The notes below the pieces were generated by a model, which saw nothing but the letters and a program-made list of their open reading frames with translations, was not told where the DNA came from and did not search any database. DNA of 27,124 nt. It comes from Bacillota bacterium. GTDB taxonomy: Bacteria; Bacillota; Clostridia; Christensenellales; Aristaeellaceae. Both the position numbers and the translations under genes were made by a program. Location of the stretch: positions 1 through 27,124 of the forward strand of contig JAEYAR010000052.1 of assembly GCA_023404715.1 (NCBI GenBank), in the 5' to 3' direction. Shown here piece by piece: positions 8,220-16,265 of this stretch. The stretch's first letter is position 1. Each line of letters begins with the position of its first letter.

Positions 8220-9425
8220 TTACTCTACCCAGACCTCGCGCAGCACGCGCAGGGCGTTGAGGCCGATGACCTTGCGGATATCCTCGTCGCTGTAACCGTG
8301 CGCGACGAGCCAACGCAGGATGTTGATGGAGGCCTCCGTCGGATTTTCCAGGCCCTTGACGAAGGGAACCTCCCGATACGAGTCGGTGGTGTTGTGCGTA
8401 TCGCCCGTAGCGAGGCTGCCGGCGAAGAAGTGATGCAGGCCGACATGGTCGCCGTACAGGCCGTCGGTGCCGAAGGACACGTGGTCAATGCCTACGAGGT
8501 TCGCCGTGTATTCGAAGTGCTCCATGTACGAATCGAGGTCGTGCGTCATGTGCGTGCGTGTCATCGTCGTATGCGGCGCGGCCTCAATGCCGATGACGCC
8601 GCCGCGCTGCGCGCAGGCCCGCAGTACGTCGTCGCGGCACAGACGCTTGGACTCCCAGAGGGCGCGCGCGCCCACATGGCTGAGGATGATCGGCTTTTCG
8701 GAGCACTCGATGGTGTCCAGCGTGGTCTTCGGGCCCGCGTGCGAGCAATCGATCAGCATGCCGACCCGGTTCATGCGGCGCACGGCCTGGCGGCCAAACT
8801 TGGTGAGCCCGCCGTCGTGCTCCTCCTTGATGCCCGAGCCCAGAGCGTTCGATTCGGAGTAGGTGACGCCCATCATGCGCACGCCCAGGCCGTATAGCAC
8901 GTCGATGCGGTCGAGTTCGTTTTCGATAGGCGCGGCCCCTTCGAGCACCGGCACCCAGGCGATGCGGCCCTGTTCATGCGCGCGCAGGATGTCCGAGACG
9001 CCGTGGCATTGAATCAGAAAATCCTGATGCATGAGGTCGCACATGCGATTGCCCATATCCACGAGGATGTCTTCAAACTTCCAGCCGTTTTGCGAGACGA
9101 TGTGGCAGGTGCCGTCCATCATGTTGTCGAACACGCAGTCCAGATAGCTGTAAGAGAGCGCCTCATAATCGCAGCTCTCGCGCCCCGCACGCTCCAGCTC
9201 CGCGAGTTCGGAGATGTCCGCGGGGGTGAGGTTCGGGTGCTCGTGCAGCGCGATGTAGACGCTGCTTTGCGCCAGGCGCAGGCAGCGTTCTTCCTGCGCG
9301 GGGGTGAGGGGGAGCAGATAGCGCCCCGCCCAATCCCACCTCGCGAGCTTAAAGGCGGGGTAATCCACGCCGGGGGTGAGGTAATCATAGGCTTTATAGC
9401 CCTTGTAGGCGGTCTTGATGCCCAT
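8220..9425 (-). CDS. Peptidase family M19 (membrane dipeptidase-like) protein, copy 1
   Basis: 401 residues. M19 enzymes are zinc dipeptidases that accept a D-residue at the C-terminal position. Recognisable blocks are VPVLEGAAPIENELDRIDVL with the bridging Glu162, LGVRMMGVTYSESN, GGLTKFGRQAVRRMN, DCSHAG with His229, SHVGARAL with His250 and HVSFGTDGLYGDHV with Asp321. The first metal motif, normally HxD, reads H61-E-H63 (ALHEHPN). There are about 40 extra residues before it, and no signal peptide or anchor, unlike the mammalian membrane enzyme, so it should act in the cytosol. ATG at 9425 has AAAGGAT about 8 bases upstream. It lies directly downstream of the peptide-binding protein gene and upstream of the deacylases, which supports a role in cutting imported dipeptides. 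Confidence 0.85.
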   Translation of the reverse strand: MGIKTAYKGYKAYDYLTPGVDYPAFKLARWDWAGRYLLPLTPAQEERCLRLAQSSVYIALHEHPNLTPADISELAELERAGRESCDYEALSYSYLDCVFDNMMDGTCHIVSQNGWKFEDILVDMGNRMCDLMHQDFLIQCHGVSDILRAHEQGRIAWVPVLEGAAPIENELDRIDVLYGLGVRMMGVTYSESNALGSGIKEEHDGGLTKFGRQAVRRMNRVGMLIDCSHAGPKTTLDTIECSEKPIILSHVGARALWESKRLCRDDVLRACAQRGGVIGIEAAPHTTMTRTHMTHDLDSYMEHFEYTANLVGIDHVSFGTDGLYGDHVGLHHFFAGSLATGDTHNTTDSYREVPFVKGLENPTEASINILRWLVAHGYSDEDIRKVIGLNALRVLREVWVE

Positions 9426-9433
9426 AGTCGTAT

Positions 9434-9446
9434 CCTTTCAAAAAGG
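9434..9446 (-). promoter_or_regulatory. Small hairpin covering the ribosome binding site of M19 copy 1
   Basis: On the minus strand CCTTT-TTG-AAAGG forms a five-base-pair hairpin whose second arm is the AAAGG ribosome binding site of the dipeptidase gene starting at 9425. Pairing would lower its initiation rate. The stem is short, so an effect is uncertain. Confidence 0.3.
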
Positions 9447-9469
9447 GAACCGTCCCGCAGGCGGGACGG
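9441..9469 (-). terminator. Intercistronic hairpin with T-rich tail after the peptide-binding protein gene
   Basis: CCGTCCCGC (9450-9458) and GCGGGACGG (9461-9469) are perfect complements and form a GC-rich hairpin. On the minus strand it is followed by TTCCCTTTTT. It lies in the 70-base gap after the binding-protein gene (stop at 9496) and before the dipeptidase start at 9425. Such a site can give partial termination or protect the upstream transcript, so that the binding protein is made in excess over the enzymes. Confidence 0.55.
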
Positions 9470-9495
9470 CCCCGGATTATGCGGCCAAGGGGCGA

Positions 9496-11103
9496 CTACT
9501 TGATTTCGTGCACCCGGACCAGGTCCTTGACGTCCAGGATGCCGTACAGGCCGGGCGTCGCAGAGAATCCTTCGAACCTCTGCTTCGAGTAGCCGTAGGC
9601 ATTGACGCGCACGAGCACGTTGATCGTGGGCAGCTCCTCGACGAACAGCTGCTGGAACTCGAGCATCTTGGCCTTGCGCGCCTCGGCCTCGGGCAGGGTC
9701 TTGACATCCTCGAGGATCGCGTCGATGGCTTCGTTTTCATAGCACATGAAGTTCAGCGAGCAGGTCGAGTGATAGATCGCGTCCAGCGCCATGTCGGGAT
9801 CGTCGATGACGCCCCACTCGATGTAGTTGATGTCGTAGTTCTTGTTCTTCGTGACGATGTCCGTATAGGTCGCAGGCTCCACCAGGCTGATCGTGATGTC
9901 GATGCCGGCCTGCTCGCAGTTGGACTTGAAGATGTTCGCGATGGCGTCGATGTTGGCGGTGGTGTTGCGGCAGATGAGCGTGAAGGCGAGCTTGTCGCCG
10001 TTTGCATTTTCGCGCACGCCGTCGCCGTCCTTATCGGTATAGCCCGCCGCCTCCAGCGTGGCCTTGGCCGCATCAATGTCAAAGGCGGGGAACTCGGCGG
10101 CTCCCTCGGTCAGCGCGGTGTATACGGGGGAGATCGGCGTGTTCATCGGCACGCCGCCGCCCTGGATGCCGATGGCGATGAGCGCGCCGCGGTCGACCGT
10201 CTGCGTGATGGCCTTGCGCACCGCCGGGTCGGCGAGCAGCGGATTTTTGTAGCAGAAGGAGAAGTAGCCGTAGCCCAGGGACTGCACCTTCTCCACGCCG
10301 TACAGGTCGCCCTCGGCTTCAAGCTGCTGCTGCACGGCGACGGGCAGCGCGCTGGAGGAGCAGTCGACCTCGCCCGACTTGATGGCCAGCATCAGGGCGT
10401 TGGCGTCGCTGTAGACGCGGAAGACGAGGTGCTCTACATAAGCGCCCACGCCGTCGTTCGCCAGGGCCCAGTCCGGCACGCGCTCAAAGCTGTAGTACTC
10501 GCCCTTCGCGTAGTCCGTCAGCTTGTAGGGACCAAAGCCGACGGTGGGGATTTCGGCGTTGTTCAGGTCTTCGATATCTTTCATCAGGTGCTCGGGCATG
10601 ACGTCGACCCAGAAGCCCATGTTGGTCATGAAGTTGACCATCGGCTCGTTTAGGGTATACTGCACGGTGAGCTCGTCGAGCGCGACGGCCTCCTTCACCA
10701 TGCTGTAGTAGTCGGAGCCGAAGTTGACGCTGTGCGTGGCGCAGTAGTTCGCGGTGAAGGCGAGGTCGTCCGCGGTGAACTTCTCGCCGTCGTGCCAGAA
10801 GAGGCCGTCGTGAATCTTGGCTGTCCACACGGTGAGGTCGTCGTTAGACGCCCAGCTTTCCAGCACATAGGGCACTTTATTGGCGTCCGCGTCGAAGACG
10901 ACGAGCGCGGGGCGTAGGATGTTGGCCAGCATCGAGGCGTTCATGTCGTTGGACGTCCAGGAATCCAGCGCGTAGGGGTCACCGACCATGCCGACGGTCA
11001 GGGTGCCGCCGACGCGGGATGCATCCCCCTCAGCCAGCGCGGGCGCGCCGGTCAGAGAGAGGGCCGTCAGGGCAGCGAGGAGGATGGAGAGGAACTTTTT
11101 CAT
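9496..11103 (-). CDS. Peptide ABC transporter substrate-binding protein (family 5, DppA/OppA type)
   Basis: 535 residues. Signal peptide MKKFLSILLAALTALSLTGA followed by PALA, with cleavage expected after Ala24 (ALA/EG). No lipobox cysteine is present, which is unusual for a Gram-positive binding protein. The mature part has the family-5 course: GGTLTVGMVGDPYALDSW, WTAKIHDGLFWHDGEKFTAD, VGFGPYKLTDYAKGEYYSFE, ADPAVRKAITQTVDRGAL and GVPMNTPISP, then the Ca-binding-like DKDGDGVRENANGD. ATG at 11103 is preceded by AAAAGGAGA. It sits between the two dipeptidase genes and is flanked by hairpins, in the same operon as two permeases and two ATPases. It should capture peptides or peptide-like compounds outside the membrane; the ligand cannot be read from sequence. 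Confidence 0.92.
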   Translation of the reverse strand: MKKFLSILLAALTALSLTGAPALAEGDASRVGGTLTVGMVGDPYALDSWTSNDMNASMLANILRPALVVFDADANKVPYVLESWASNDDLTVWTAKIHDGLFWHDGEKFTADDLAFTANYCATHSVNFGSDYYSMVKEAVALDELTVQYTLNEPMVNFMTNMGFWVDVMPEHLMKDIEDLNNAEIPTVGFGPYKLTDYAKGEYYSFERVPDWALANDGVGAYVEHLVFRVYSDANALMLAIKSGEVDCSSSALPVAVQQQLEAEGDLYGVEKVQSLGYGYFSFCYKNPLLADPAVRKAITQTVDRGALIAIGIQGGGVPMNTPISPVYTALTEGAAEFPAFDIDAAKATLEAAGYTDKDGDGVRENANGDKLAFTLICRNTTANIDAIANIFKSNCEQAGIDITISLVEPATYTDIVTKNKNYDINYIEWGVIDDPDMALDAIYHSTCSLNFMCYENEAIDAILEDVKTLPEAEARKAKMLEFQQLFVEELPTINVLVRVNAYGYSKQRFEGFSATPGLYGILDVKDLVRVHEIK

Positions 11104-11133
11104 GCCGCATGTCTCCTTTTCATTTGGTTTGCC

Positions 11134-11154
11134 AAAGGGGCGGCGGGCCGCCCC
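11134..11154 (-). terminator. Intercistronic hairpin after M19 copy 2
   Basis: GGGGCGGC (11137-11144) and GCCGCCCC (11147-11154) form an eight-base-pair hairpin just after the dipeptidase stop at 11164. On the minus strand only TTT follows, so it is a weak terminator, or an RNA-stabilising structure at the 5' side of the binding-protein message. Confidence 0.45.
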
Positions 11155-11163
11155 GGTGCCGCT

Positions 11164-12369
11164 TTACTTGACCCAGACCTGATCCAGAACGCCGAGCACG
11201 TTTGCGCCGATGACCTTGCGGATATCCGCGTCGGAGTAGCCGTGCCCTACCAGCCAGCGGACGATGTTGATCGAGGCTTCAGTCGGGTTTTCCAGCCCCT
11301 TGACGTAGGGCACCTCGTCGTACGCCACATCCTTGTTCTTCACATCCTGCGTGGAGAGGCTGGCGGCGAAGGCGTGGTGTAAGCCGACATGATCGCCGTA
11401 GAGCGAATCGATGCCGAACGACACGTGGTCGATGCCCACGAGGTTTGCGATATACTCGAAGTGCTCCATGACGGAGTCGATATCGTGCGTGTTGTGGGTC
11501 TGGGTCATGGTGGTGTGCGGCGCGGACTCGACGCAAACCACGCCGCCGCGCTCCGCGCAGGCCTTCATGACCGGATCGGTGAACAGGCGCGACGAATTCC
11601 ACAGCGCGCGCGCGCCGACGTGGGTGAGCATCGTGGGCTTTTCGCTCGCCTCGATGACGTCCGCGCTCGTCTTTTGGCCGCAGTGAGAGGTGTCGATCAG
11701 GATGCCCAGCTGGTTCATGCGCCGGACGACCTGGCGGCCGAACTTGGTGAGGCCGCCGTCGTGATCCTCCTTGAGGCCGTTACCGCAGGCGTTGGATTCG
11801 GAATAGGTGATGCCCATCACCCGCACACCGAAGCCGTAGAGCACGTCCAGGCGGTCCAGCTCATTTTCGATGGGCGTGGCGCACTCGAGCACCGGCACCC
11901 AGGCGATCTTGCCCTCTCGCTTGGCACGGTAGATGTCCTCCACCGTCTTGCACTGGATCAAAAAGTCCTGGTGGTGCAGGTCGCAAAGGCGCATGCCCAG
12001 GTCGTGGATGACGTCCGTCCACTTCCAGCCGCTCCTCGAGGTGATGTTGCACGAGCCGTCCATCATGTTGTCAAATACGCAGTCGATATAGCTCTCGGCC
12101 AGCGCGTCGTAGGCGCAAAACTCACGGCCCGCGTTGTGATATTGCTTGACCTCGGCCATGTTCTGGGTGAAGTAAACGGGGTGCTCGTGCGCTGCGATGA
12201 AGATGTTATCCCGGACGACGCCCAGGACGCGCTGCTCCTGTTCGGGGCTGAGCGGCACGCGGTAGTCGCCCGCCCAGTTCCATTTGGGCAGCGCGTACAC
12301 CGGGTAATCCTTGCCCGGCTCCAGATAGTCAAACGCCTTGTAGCCCTTATAAGCCTTTTTCACTTTCAT
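11164..12369 (-). CDS. Peptidase family M19 (membrane dipeptidase-like) protein, copy 2
   Basis: 401 residues, a paralogue of the M19 gene at 8220-9425 and alignable along its whole length. It has the same blocks: VPVLECATPIENELDRLDVL (Glu162), SHCG (His229), THVGARAL (His250), VSFGIDSLYGDHV (Asp321), and again H61-E-H63 (AAHEHPV) in place of HxD. No signal peptide, so cytosolic. The start is unsettled: GAGGAG lies only 1 base before the ATG at 12369 but 7 bases before an in-frame GTG at 12363, which by spacing is the better start. The ATG aligns with the start of the paralogue and is the one listed. It is the first enzyme gene after the transporter genes, 53 bases behind the second permease. 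A dipeptidase acting on imported dipeptides, possibly L-Xaa-D-Xaa, fits family and context. Confidence 0.84.
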   Translation of the reverse strand: MKVKKAYKGYKAFDYLEPGKDYPVYALPKWNWAGDYRVPLSPEQEQRVLGVVRDNIFIAAHEHPVYFTQNMAEVKQYHNAGREFCAYDALAESYIDCVFDNMMDGSCNITSRSGWKWTDVIHDLGMRLCDLHHQDFLIQCKTVEDIYRAKREGKIAWVPVLECATPIENELDRLDVLYGFGVRVMGITYSESNACGNGLKEDHDGGLTKFGRQVVRRMNQLGILIDTSHCGQKTSADVIEASEKPTMLTHVGARALWNSSRLFTDPVMKACAERGGVVCVESAPHTTMTQTHNTHDIDSVMEHFEYIANLVGIDHVSFGIDSLYGDHVGLHHAFAASLSTQDVKNKDVAYDEVPYVKGLENPTEASINIVRWLVGHGYSDADIRKVIGANVLGVLDQVWVK

Positions 12370-12422
12370 TCTCCTCTTTTCGGTTTGTTATTTTCTGCGC
12401 CTGACCGGCGCGGGAAACCTAT

Positions 12423-13262
12423 TTAGCGGTTCTTGGGGTTTAGGGTGTCGTTGATGGCGTTGCCCAGCAAATTGAAGCATACGACGTAGCCCATGATGGC
12501 CACGCTCGGCCAGATCCACCACCAGATGGGGTTAGGCGTCTTCACGAGGGCGCCGGTATCCCAGGCTTTTTTGAGGATGAGGCCCCAGCTCCAGGTGTTC
12601 GGATCGCCCAGGCCGAGGAAGCTCAGGCCCGATTCGCTCAGCACGGCGGTGGCCATGACGAGGGTAAGGTTGACCATGACCGGGCCGATGATGTTGAGCA
12701 GGATGTGCCCAAAGAGGATCTTATGGCTCTTCACGCCCAGGCAGCGGGATACCTCGATGAACTGCATCTCGGATGTGCGCAGCGTCGCGTTGCGCGTGAC
12801 GCGGGCCAAGGAGGGCCTGGAGAGGATGCCGATGACCACCGCGACGTTGGTGACCGATGAACCGGCGACAGCCGCGATGACGATCATGAGGGGCATCATC
12901 GGCATGGTCATGAAGATCTCGATGAGCGAATCGATGATCGCGCCGAGGCGTCCCTGGAAGTAGCCGCTGACGAGCCCCAGCGGGATGCCGACCGCGGCGG
13001 CGCACAGCACCGCGACGATGGAGACGTACACGCTCGTGCGCGCGCCCCAGACGATCTCGGCCATGACGTCAAGCCCGAGGTTGTCCGTGCCCATCCAGTG
13101 CTGGGCGCTGGGCGCCGCCTCGATGTTCGCGCTGTAGCCCTTGGGATAGGGGGCGATCAGCGGGGCGCAAAGGCCCAGCGCGACGATCAGCAGAACGCCG
13201 CACAGCCCGATGAGGCCCAGCTTGTTCCGGCGAAAGGCTTGAAAGAACGTCCTTTGGTTCAT
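12423..13262 (-). CDS. Peptide ABC transporter permease (DppC/OppC type)
   Basis: 279 residues. The N-terminus carries the OppC-type leader and first membrane helix (FRRNKLGLIGLCGVLLIVAL, then APLIAPYPKG), followed by HWMGTDNLGLDVMAEIVWGA, typical of this subunit. About six membrane segments can be seen. The EAA loop that contacts the ATPase is EVSRCLGVKSHKILFGHIL, followed by SESGLSFLGLGDPNTWSWG. The gene starts with an ATG that shares ATGA with the stop of the preceding permease, so the two are translationally coupled and probably form the heterodimeric channel. Confidence 0.92.
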   Translation of the reverse strand: MNQRTFFQAFRRNKLGLIGLCGVLLIVALGLCAPLIAPYPKGYSANIEAAPSAQHWMGTDNLGLDVMAEIVWGARTSVYVSIVAVLCAAAVGIPLGLVSGYFQGRLGAIIDSLIEIFMTMPMMPLMIVIAAVAGSSVTNVAVVIGILSRPSLARVTRNATLRTSEMQFIEVSRCLGVKSHKILFGHILLNIIGPVMVNLTLVMATAVLSESGLSFLGLGDPNTWSWGLILKKAWDTGALVKTPNPIWWWIWPSVAIMGYVVCFNLLGNAINDTLNPKNR

Positions 13263-14230
13263 GCGTGGCCACCTCCCAGCTTGACGCGCGGATCGATCCA
13301 GGCGAGCACCAGGTCCGTCAGGATGTTGATGAGCACCGTGGTGACCGAAAGCAGCAGGAACGCGCCCTGCAGCACCGGATAGTCGAGCGTGGAGACGCTC
13401 TCGAAGATGAGGCGGCCGACGCCCGGCCAGGAGTAGATGCTCTCGGTCATGATCGCGCCGCCGACCATGCTGGCGATCATGATGCCCGTCGCCGTGACGG
13501 TGGGGATCATCGCGTTCTTGAGCGCGTGCACGCGGGTGACGTATCGCTCATCCCAGCCCTTGGCCTGGGCGGTGCGGATGTAGTCCTCCTTCTGCACGTC
13601 GATCATGGAGTTGCGCGTGTAGAGGATGATGGTGGTGCAGTTGCCGATGAACAGCGTAAAGGCGGGCAACAGCGCGTGGCGCATGACGTCGAGCGCGAAG
13701 GCGAAGCCCTTTGCGGGCGGCGGCGTATAGGCGCCGCCGGTCGGCAGCCAGTGCAGCTTATAGCCGAACAGGTAGAGTAGGGCGAAGGAGAGAAACGGGA
13801 TGAAGATGGAGATGCCGATCATCGTAATGACGTTGACGAAACGGTCAAACAAGCCGTTGCGGTGCTTGGCCGCCTTGAGCCCTACGGGGATGCCGACGAT
13901 AAGCGACATCGAGACGCTGATGAGTAGCAGCAAGAGCGTCCAGGGTAGCTTTTGCATGAGCACGGTGGAGACCGCCTCGCGCGTCTTAAAGGAGACGCCG
14001 AGGTTGCCCTGCAGCAGCTGACCCAAGTAGTTGAAATACTGCACGACGAGGGGTTTGTCCAGGCCGAACTGCTCCGTCATCTTGGCGACGGTCTCGGCGC
14101 TCATCTTGGGGTCGATCAGCATGCTGACCGGGTCGGCCGGCATGAGCCGGAGCAGGAAGAACGTGAACGTCACGGATACGAAGACCGTGAGAAGGCCGCG
14201 GCTAAACCGCCGCATTAAATATTTGCTCAA
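13259..14230 (-). CDS. Peptide ABC transporter permease (DppB/OppB type)
   Basis: 323 residues from a TTG at 14230. This start is chosen because AGGGAG lies 6 bases before it and because TTGA overlaps the TGA stop of the upstream ATPase gene; the next in-frame ATG (14215) is too far from any ribosome binding site. The opening KYLMRRFSRGLLTVFVSVTF and LMPADPVSMLIDPK are typical of DppB. The EAA loop is RTAQAKGWDERYVTRVHALK. The C-terminal part includes SIYSWPGVGRLIFESVSTLD and ends IDPRVKLGGGHA. About six membrane helices. It pairs with the next permease gene, with which it overlaps by 4 bases. Confidence 0.92.
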   Translation of the reverse strand: MSKYLMRRFSRGLLTVFVSVTFTFFLLRLMPADPVSMLIDPKMSAETVAKMTEQFGLDKPLVVQYFNYLGQLLQGNLGVSFKTREAVSTVLMQKLPWTLLLLLISVSMSLIVGIPVGLKAAKHRNGLFDRFVNVITMIGISIFIPFLSFALLYLFGYKLHWLPTGGAYTPPPAKGFAFALDVMRHALLPAFTLFIGNCTTIILYTRNSMIDVQKEDYIRTAQAKGWDERYVTRVHALKNAMIPTVTATGIMIASMVGGAIMTESIYSWPGVGRLIFESVSTLDYPVLQGAFLLLSVTTVLINILTDLVLAWIDPRVKLGGGHA

Positions 14231-15228
14231 GACGGACTCCCTCCCATCCGGTCCTCGTCGTAGTAGGGGCAGCGAACGAAATGGCCCGGCGCGATCTCGG
14301 TGAGCTGCGGATGCTGCGTCTCGCATGCCTTGCGCGCCTTGTAACACCGGGAGCAGAAGCGGCAGCCCGGGGGCGGGTTGATCGCGCTGGGGATGTCGCC
14401 GCGCAGCAGGATGCGCTCGCGCTTTACCTGCGGGTTGGGATCGGGGATGGCGGAGATGAGCGCGCGGGTATAGGGGTGCGCGGTGTCGGCAAAGAGCGCC
14501 TGCGCCGGGGCCATCTCCATCATCTCGCCCAGATACATGACGATGATGACGTCGCTGATGAACTTGACGACGGACAGGTCGTGGCTGATGAAGAGGTAGG
14601 TGAGGCCGAAGGCCTCCTTCAGCTCGCCGAAGAGGTTGAGCACCTGGGCCTGCACGGACACGTCCAGGGCGCTGACGGCCTCGTCGCAGATGATGAGCTT
14701 GGGGTTCATGCACAGCGCGCGGGCGATGTTGATGCGCTGGCGCTGGCCGCCGGAAAACTCGTGAGGAAAGCGCTGCGCCGCCTCGGGCGGGAGTCCGACG
14801 CGCCGGAGCATCTCCGCGACGCGCTCGCGCGTTTCAGCCGCGCTTTTGCAAAGACGGTGTTCGCGCAGCGGTTCGGCGATCGCCTCGCCGATCTTGATGC
14901 GTGGGTCCAGCGACGCGTAGGGATCCTGAAAGATCATCTGCAGGTCGCGGCGCACGAAGGCGGCCTCGCGCTCCCGCAGGGGCAGGATGTCCCTTCCTTC
15001 ATATTCGACCGAGCCGGACGTCGCGGGGATGAGCTTTAGGATCAGCCGCGCCAGGGTGGACTTGCCTGAGCCGGACTCGCCGACGATGCCGATCGTCCGC
15101 CCTCGTACGACGTCGAAGTTCATGTCGTCCACCGCGTGCAGCAGCAGGGGCTTTGAGAAGAGACCGGAGCTGACGTTGAAGTGCTTCGTCAGCGCGCGGA
15201 CCTTGAGGATCGTCTCTGTCTGCGCCAT
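14227..15228 (-). CDS. Peptide ABC transporter ATP-binding protein (DppF/OppF type)
   Basis: 333 residues from the ATG at 15228. Walker A GESGSGKST (50-58), Q-loop in IFQDPYASLDPR (about 100-110), signature SGGQRQR (159-165), Walker B LIICDEAVSALD with the DE at 182-183, and switch His216 in SHDLSV. The OppD/F C-terminal extension contains the cysteine cluster CRFCSRCYKARKAC, as in other peptide-importer ATPases, which may bind an iron-sulfur cluster. The start overlaps the upstream stop as TAATG, with GGGGGAGG just before it. Together with the preceding ATPase gene it powers peptide uptake through the two permeases. All catalytic motifs are intact. Confidence 0.92.
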   Translation of the reverse strand: MAQTETILKVRALTKHFNVSSGLFSKPLLLHAVDDMNFDVVRGRTIGIVGESGSGKSTLARLILKLIPATSGSVEYEGRDILPLREREAAFVRRDLQMIFQDPYASLDPRIKIGEAIAEPLREHRLCKSAAETRERVAEMLRRVGLPPEAAQRFPHEFSGGQRQRINIARALCMNPKLIICDEAVSALDVSVQAQVLNLFGELKEAFGLTYLFISHDLSVVKFISDVIIVMYLGEMMEMAPAQALFADTAHPYTRALISAIPDPNPQVKRERILLRGDIPSAINPPPGCRFCSRCYKARKACETQHPQLTEIAPGHFVRCPYYDEDRMGGSPS

Positions 15229-16202
15229 TATGCCTCCCCCTTTCCATCCAGATAGCAGGCCGCCTCGTGCCCTGAGCCCACGCTGCGGCAGGCGGGCGCC
15301 CGCTCGCTGCAGCACGGCCTCGCGTGCGGACAGCGCGGGGCGTAGCGGCAGCCGGGGGTAAATGCCTGCACCATCGGCACCGTGCCGGGGATGGTGTACA
15401 GCGCCTTTTTCTCGGTCGTGAGCGTGGGGATCGCCGCGAGCAGCCCCTGCGTGTAGGGGTGCGCGGGATGCAGGAACACCTCGTTTACCGTGCCCTTTTC
15501 TACGATCTGCCCGGCGTACATGACGACCACCTCGTCGCATACCTCGGCTACGACGCCCAGGTTATGCGTGATAAGCATGAGCGAGCCGCCGGACTTGAGG
15601 CGCACCATCAGGTCGAGCACCTGCGCCTGGATGGTCACATCCAGCGCGGTGGTGGGCTCGTCGGCGATGAGCAGCTGCGGCGAGCAGGCGATAGCCATGG
15701 CGATCATCGCCCGCTGGCGCATGCCGCCGGAGAACTGATGCGGATAGTTGCGAATCCGCTTTTCCGGGTTGGGAATGCCGACCTTGGAGAGCAGGGCGAG
15801 CGCGCGTTCATGCAGCTCGGCCTTGGAGACGGCGGGCTCGTGGCGGCGGATGACCTCCTCGATCTGAAAGCCTACAGTCAGCACGGGGTTGAGCGACGTC
15901 ATGGGCTCCTGAAAGATCATGGAGATCTCGTTACCTCGGATGGCGTACATCTCCTGCTCGGTCTTTGCGAGCAAATCCTGCCCGGCATAGACGATTTTGC
16001 CGCCGGCAGCGCGCGCGACGGGCGGCAAAAGCCGCATGACGGAAAGACTCGTCATGCTCTTGCCGCATCCCGATTCGCCCACGACGCCGACGGCATGCCC
16101 CTCCTCGACCGAGAAGGAGATATCGTCCAGCAGGTTATACGCTTTTGCGTTGTCGTCGATAAGGTCCAGCCGAAATTGATCGAACTTCAAGATCTCGCTC
16201 AC
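15228..16202 (-). CDS. Peptide ABC transporter ATP-binding protein (DppD/OppD type)
   Basis: 324 residues and the first gene of the large minus-strand operon. Walker A GESGCGKSM, Q-loop IFQEPMTSLNPVL, signature SGGMRQR, Walker B LLIADEPTTALD and the switch His in THNLGVV are all present. The C-terminal OppD-type extension has PGCRYAPRCPHARPCCSE, then a late Cys. The start is GTG at 16202 with AAGGGTGG about 8 bases upstream, roughly 65 bases from the expected transcription start. It ends with a TAA that overlaps the ATG of the second ATPase gene. Confidence 0.92.
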   Translation of the reverse strand: MSEILKFDQFRLDLIDDNAKAYNLLDDISFSVEEGHAVGVVGESGCGKSMTSLSVMRLLPPVARAAGGKIVYAGQDLLAKTEQEMYAIRGNEISMIFQEPMTSLNPVLTVGFQIEEVIRRHEPAVSKAELHERALALLSKVGIPNPEKRIRNYPHQFSGGMRQRAMIAMAIACSPQLLIADEPTTALDVTIQAQVLDLMVRLKSGGSLMLITHNLGVVAEVCDEVVVMYAGQIVEKGTVNEVFLHPAHPYTQGLLAAIPTLTTEKKALYTIPGTVPMVQAFTPGCRYAPRCPHARPCCSERAPACRSVGSGHEAACYLDGKGEA

Positions 16203-16265
16203 GACGTTCCCACCCTTCCTACAATGCTACGTCGTCGTCAGCCACAATCCGTTAAGATAGGCTTT

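Noticed and set aside
14231..14713. Upstream extension of the DppB-type permease by about 160 residues
   Set aside because: The extension lies within the ATPase gene in another frame, is Arg/Pro-rich, and a TTG with ribosome binding site and TTGA overlap gives a normal permease start.
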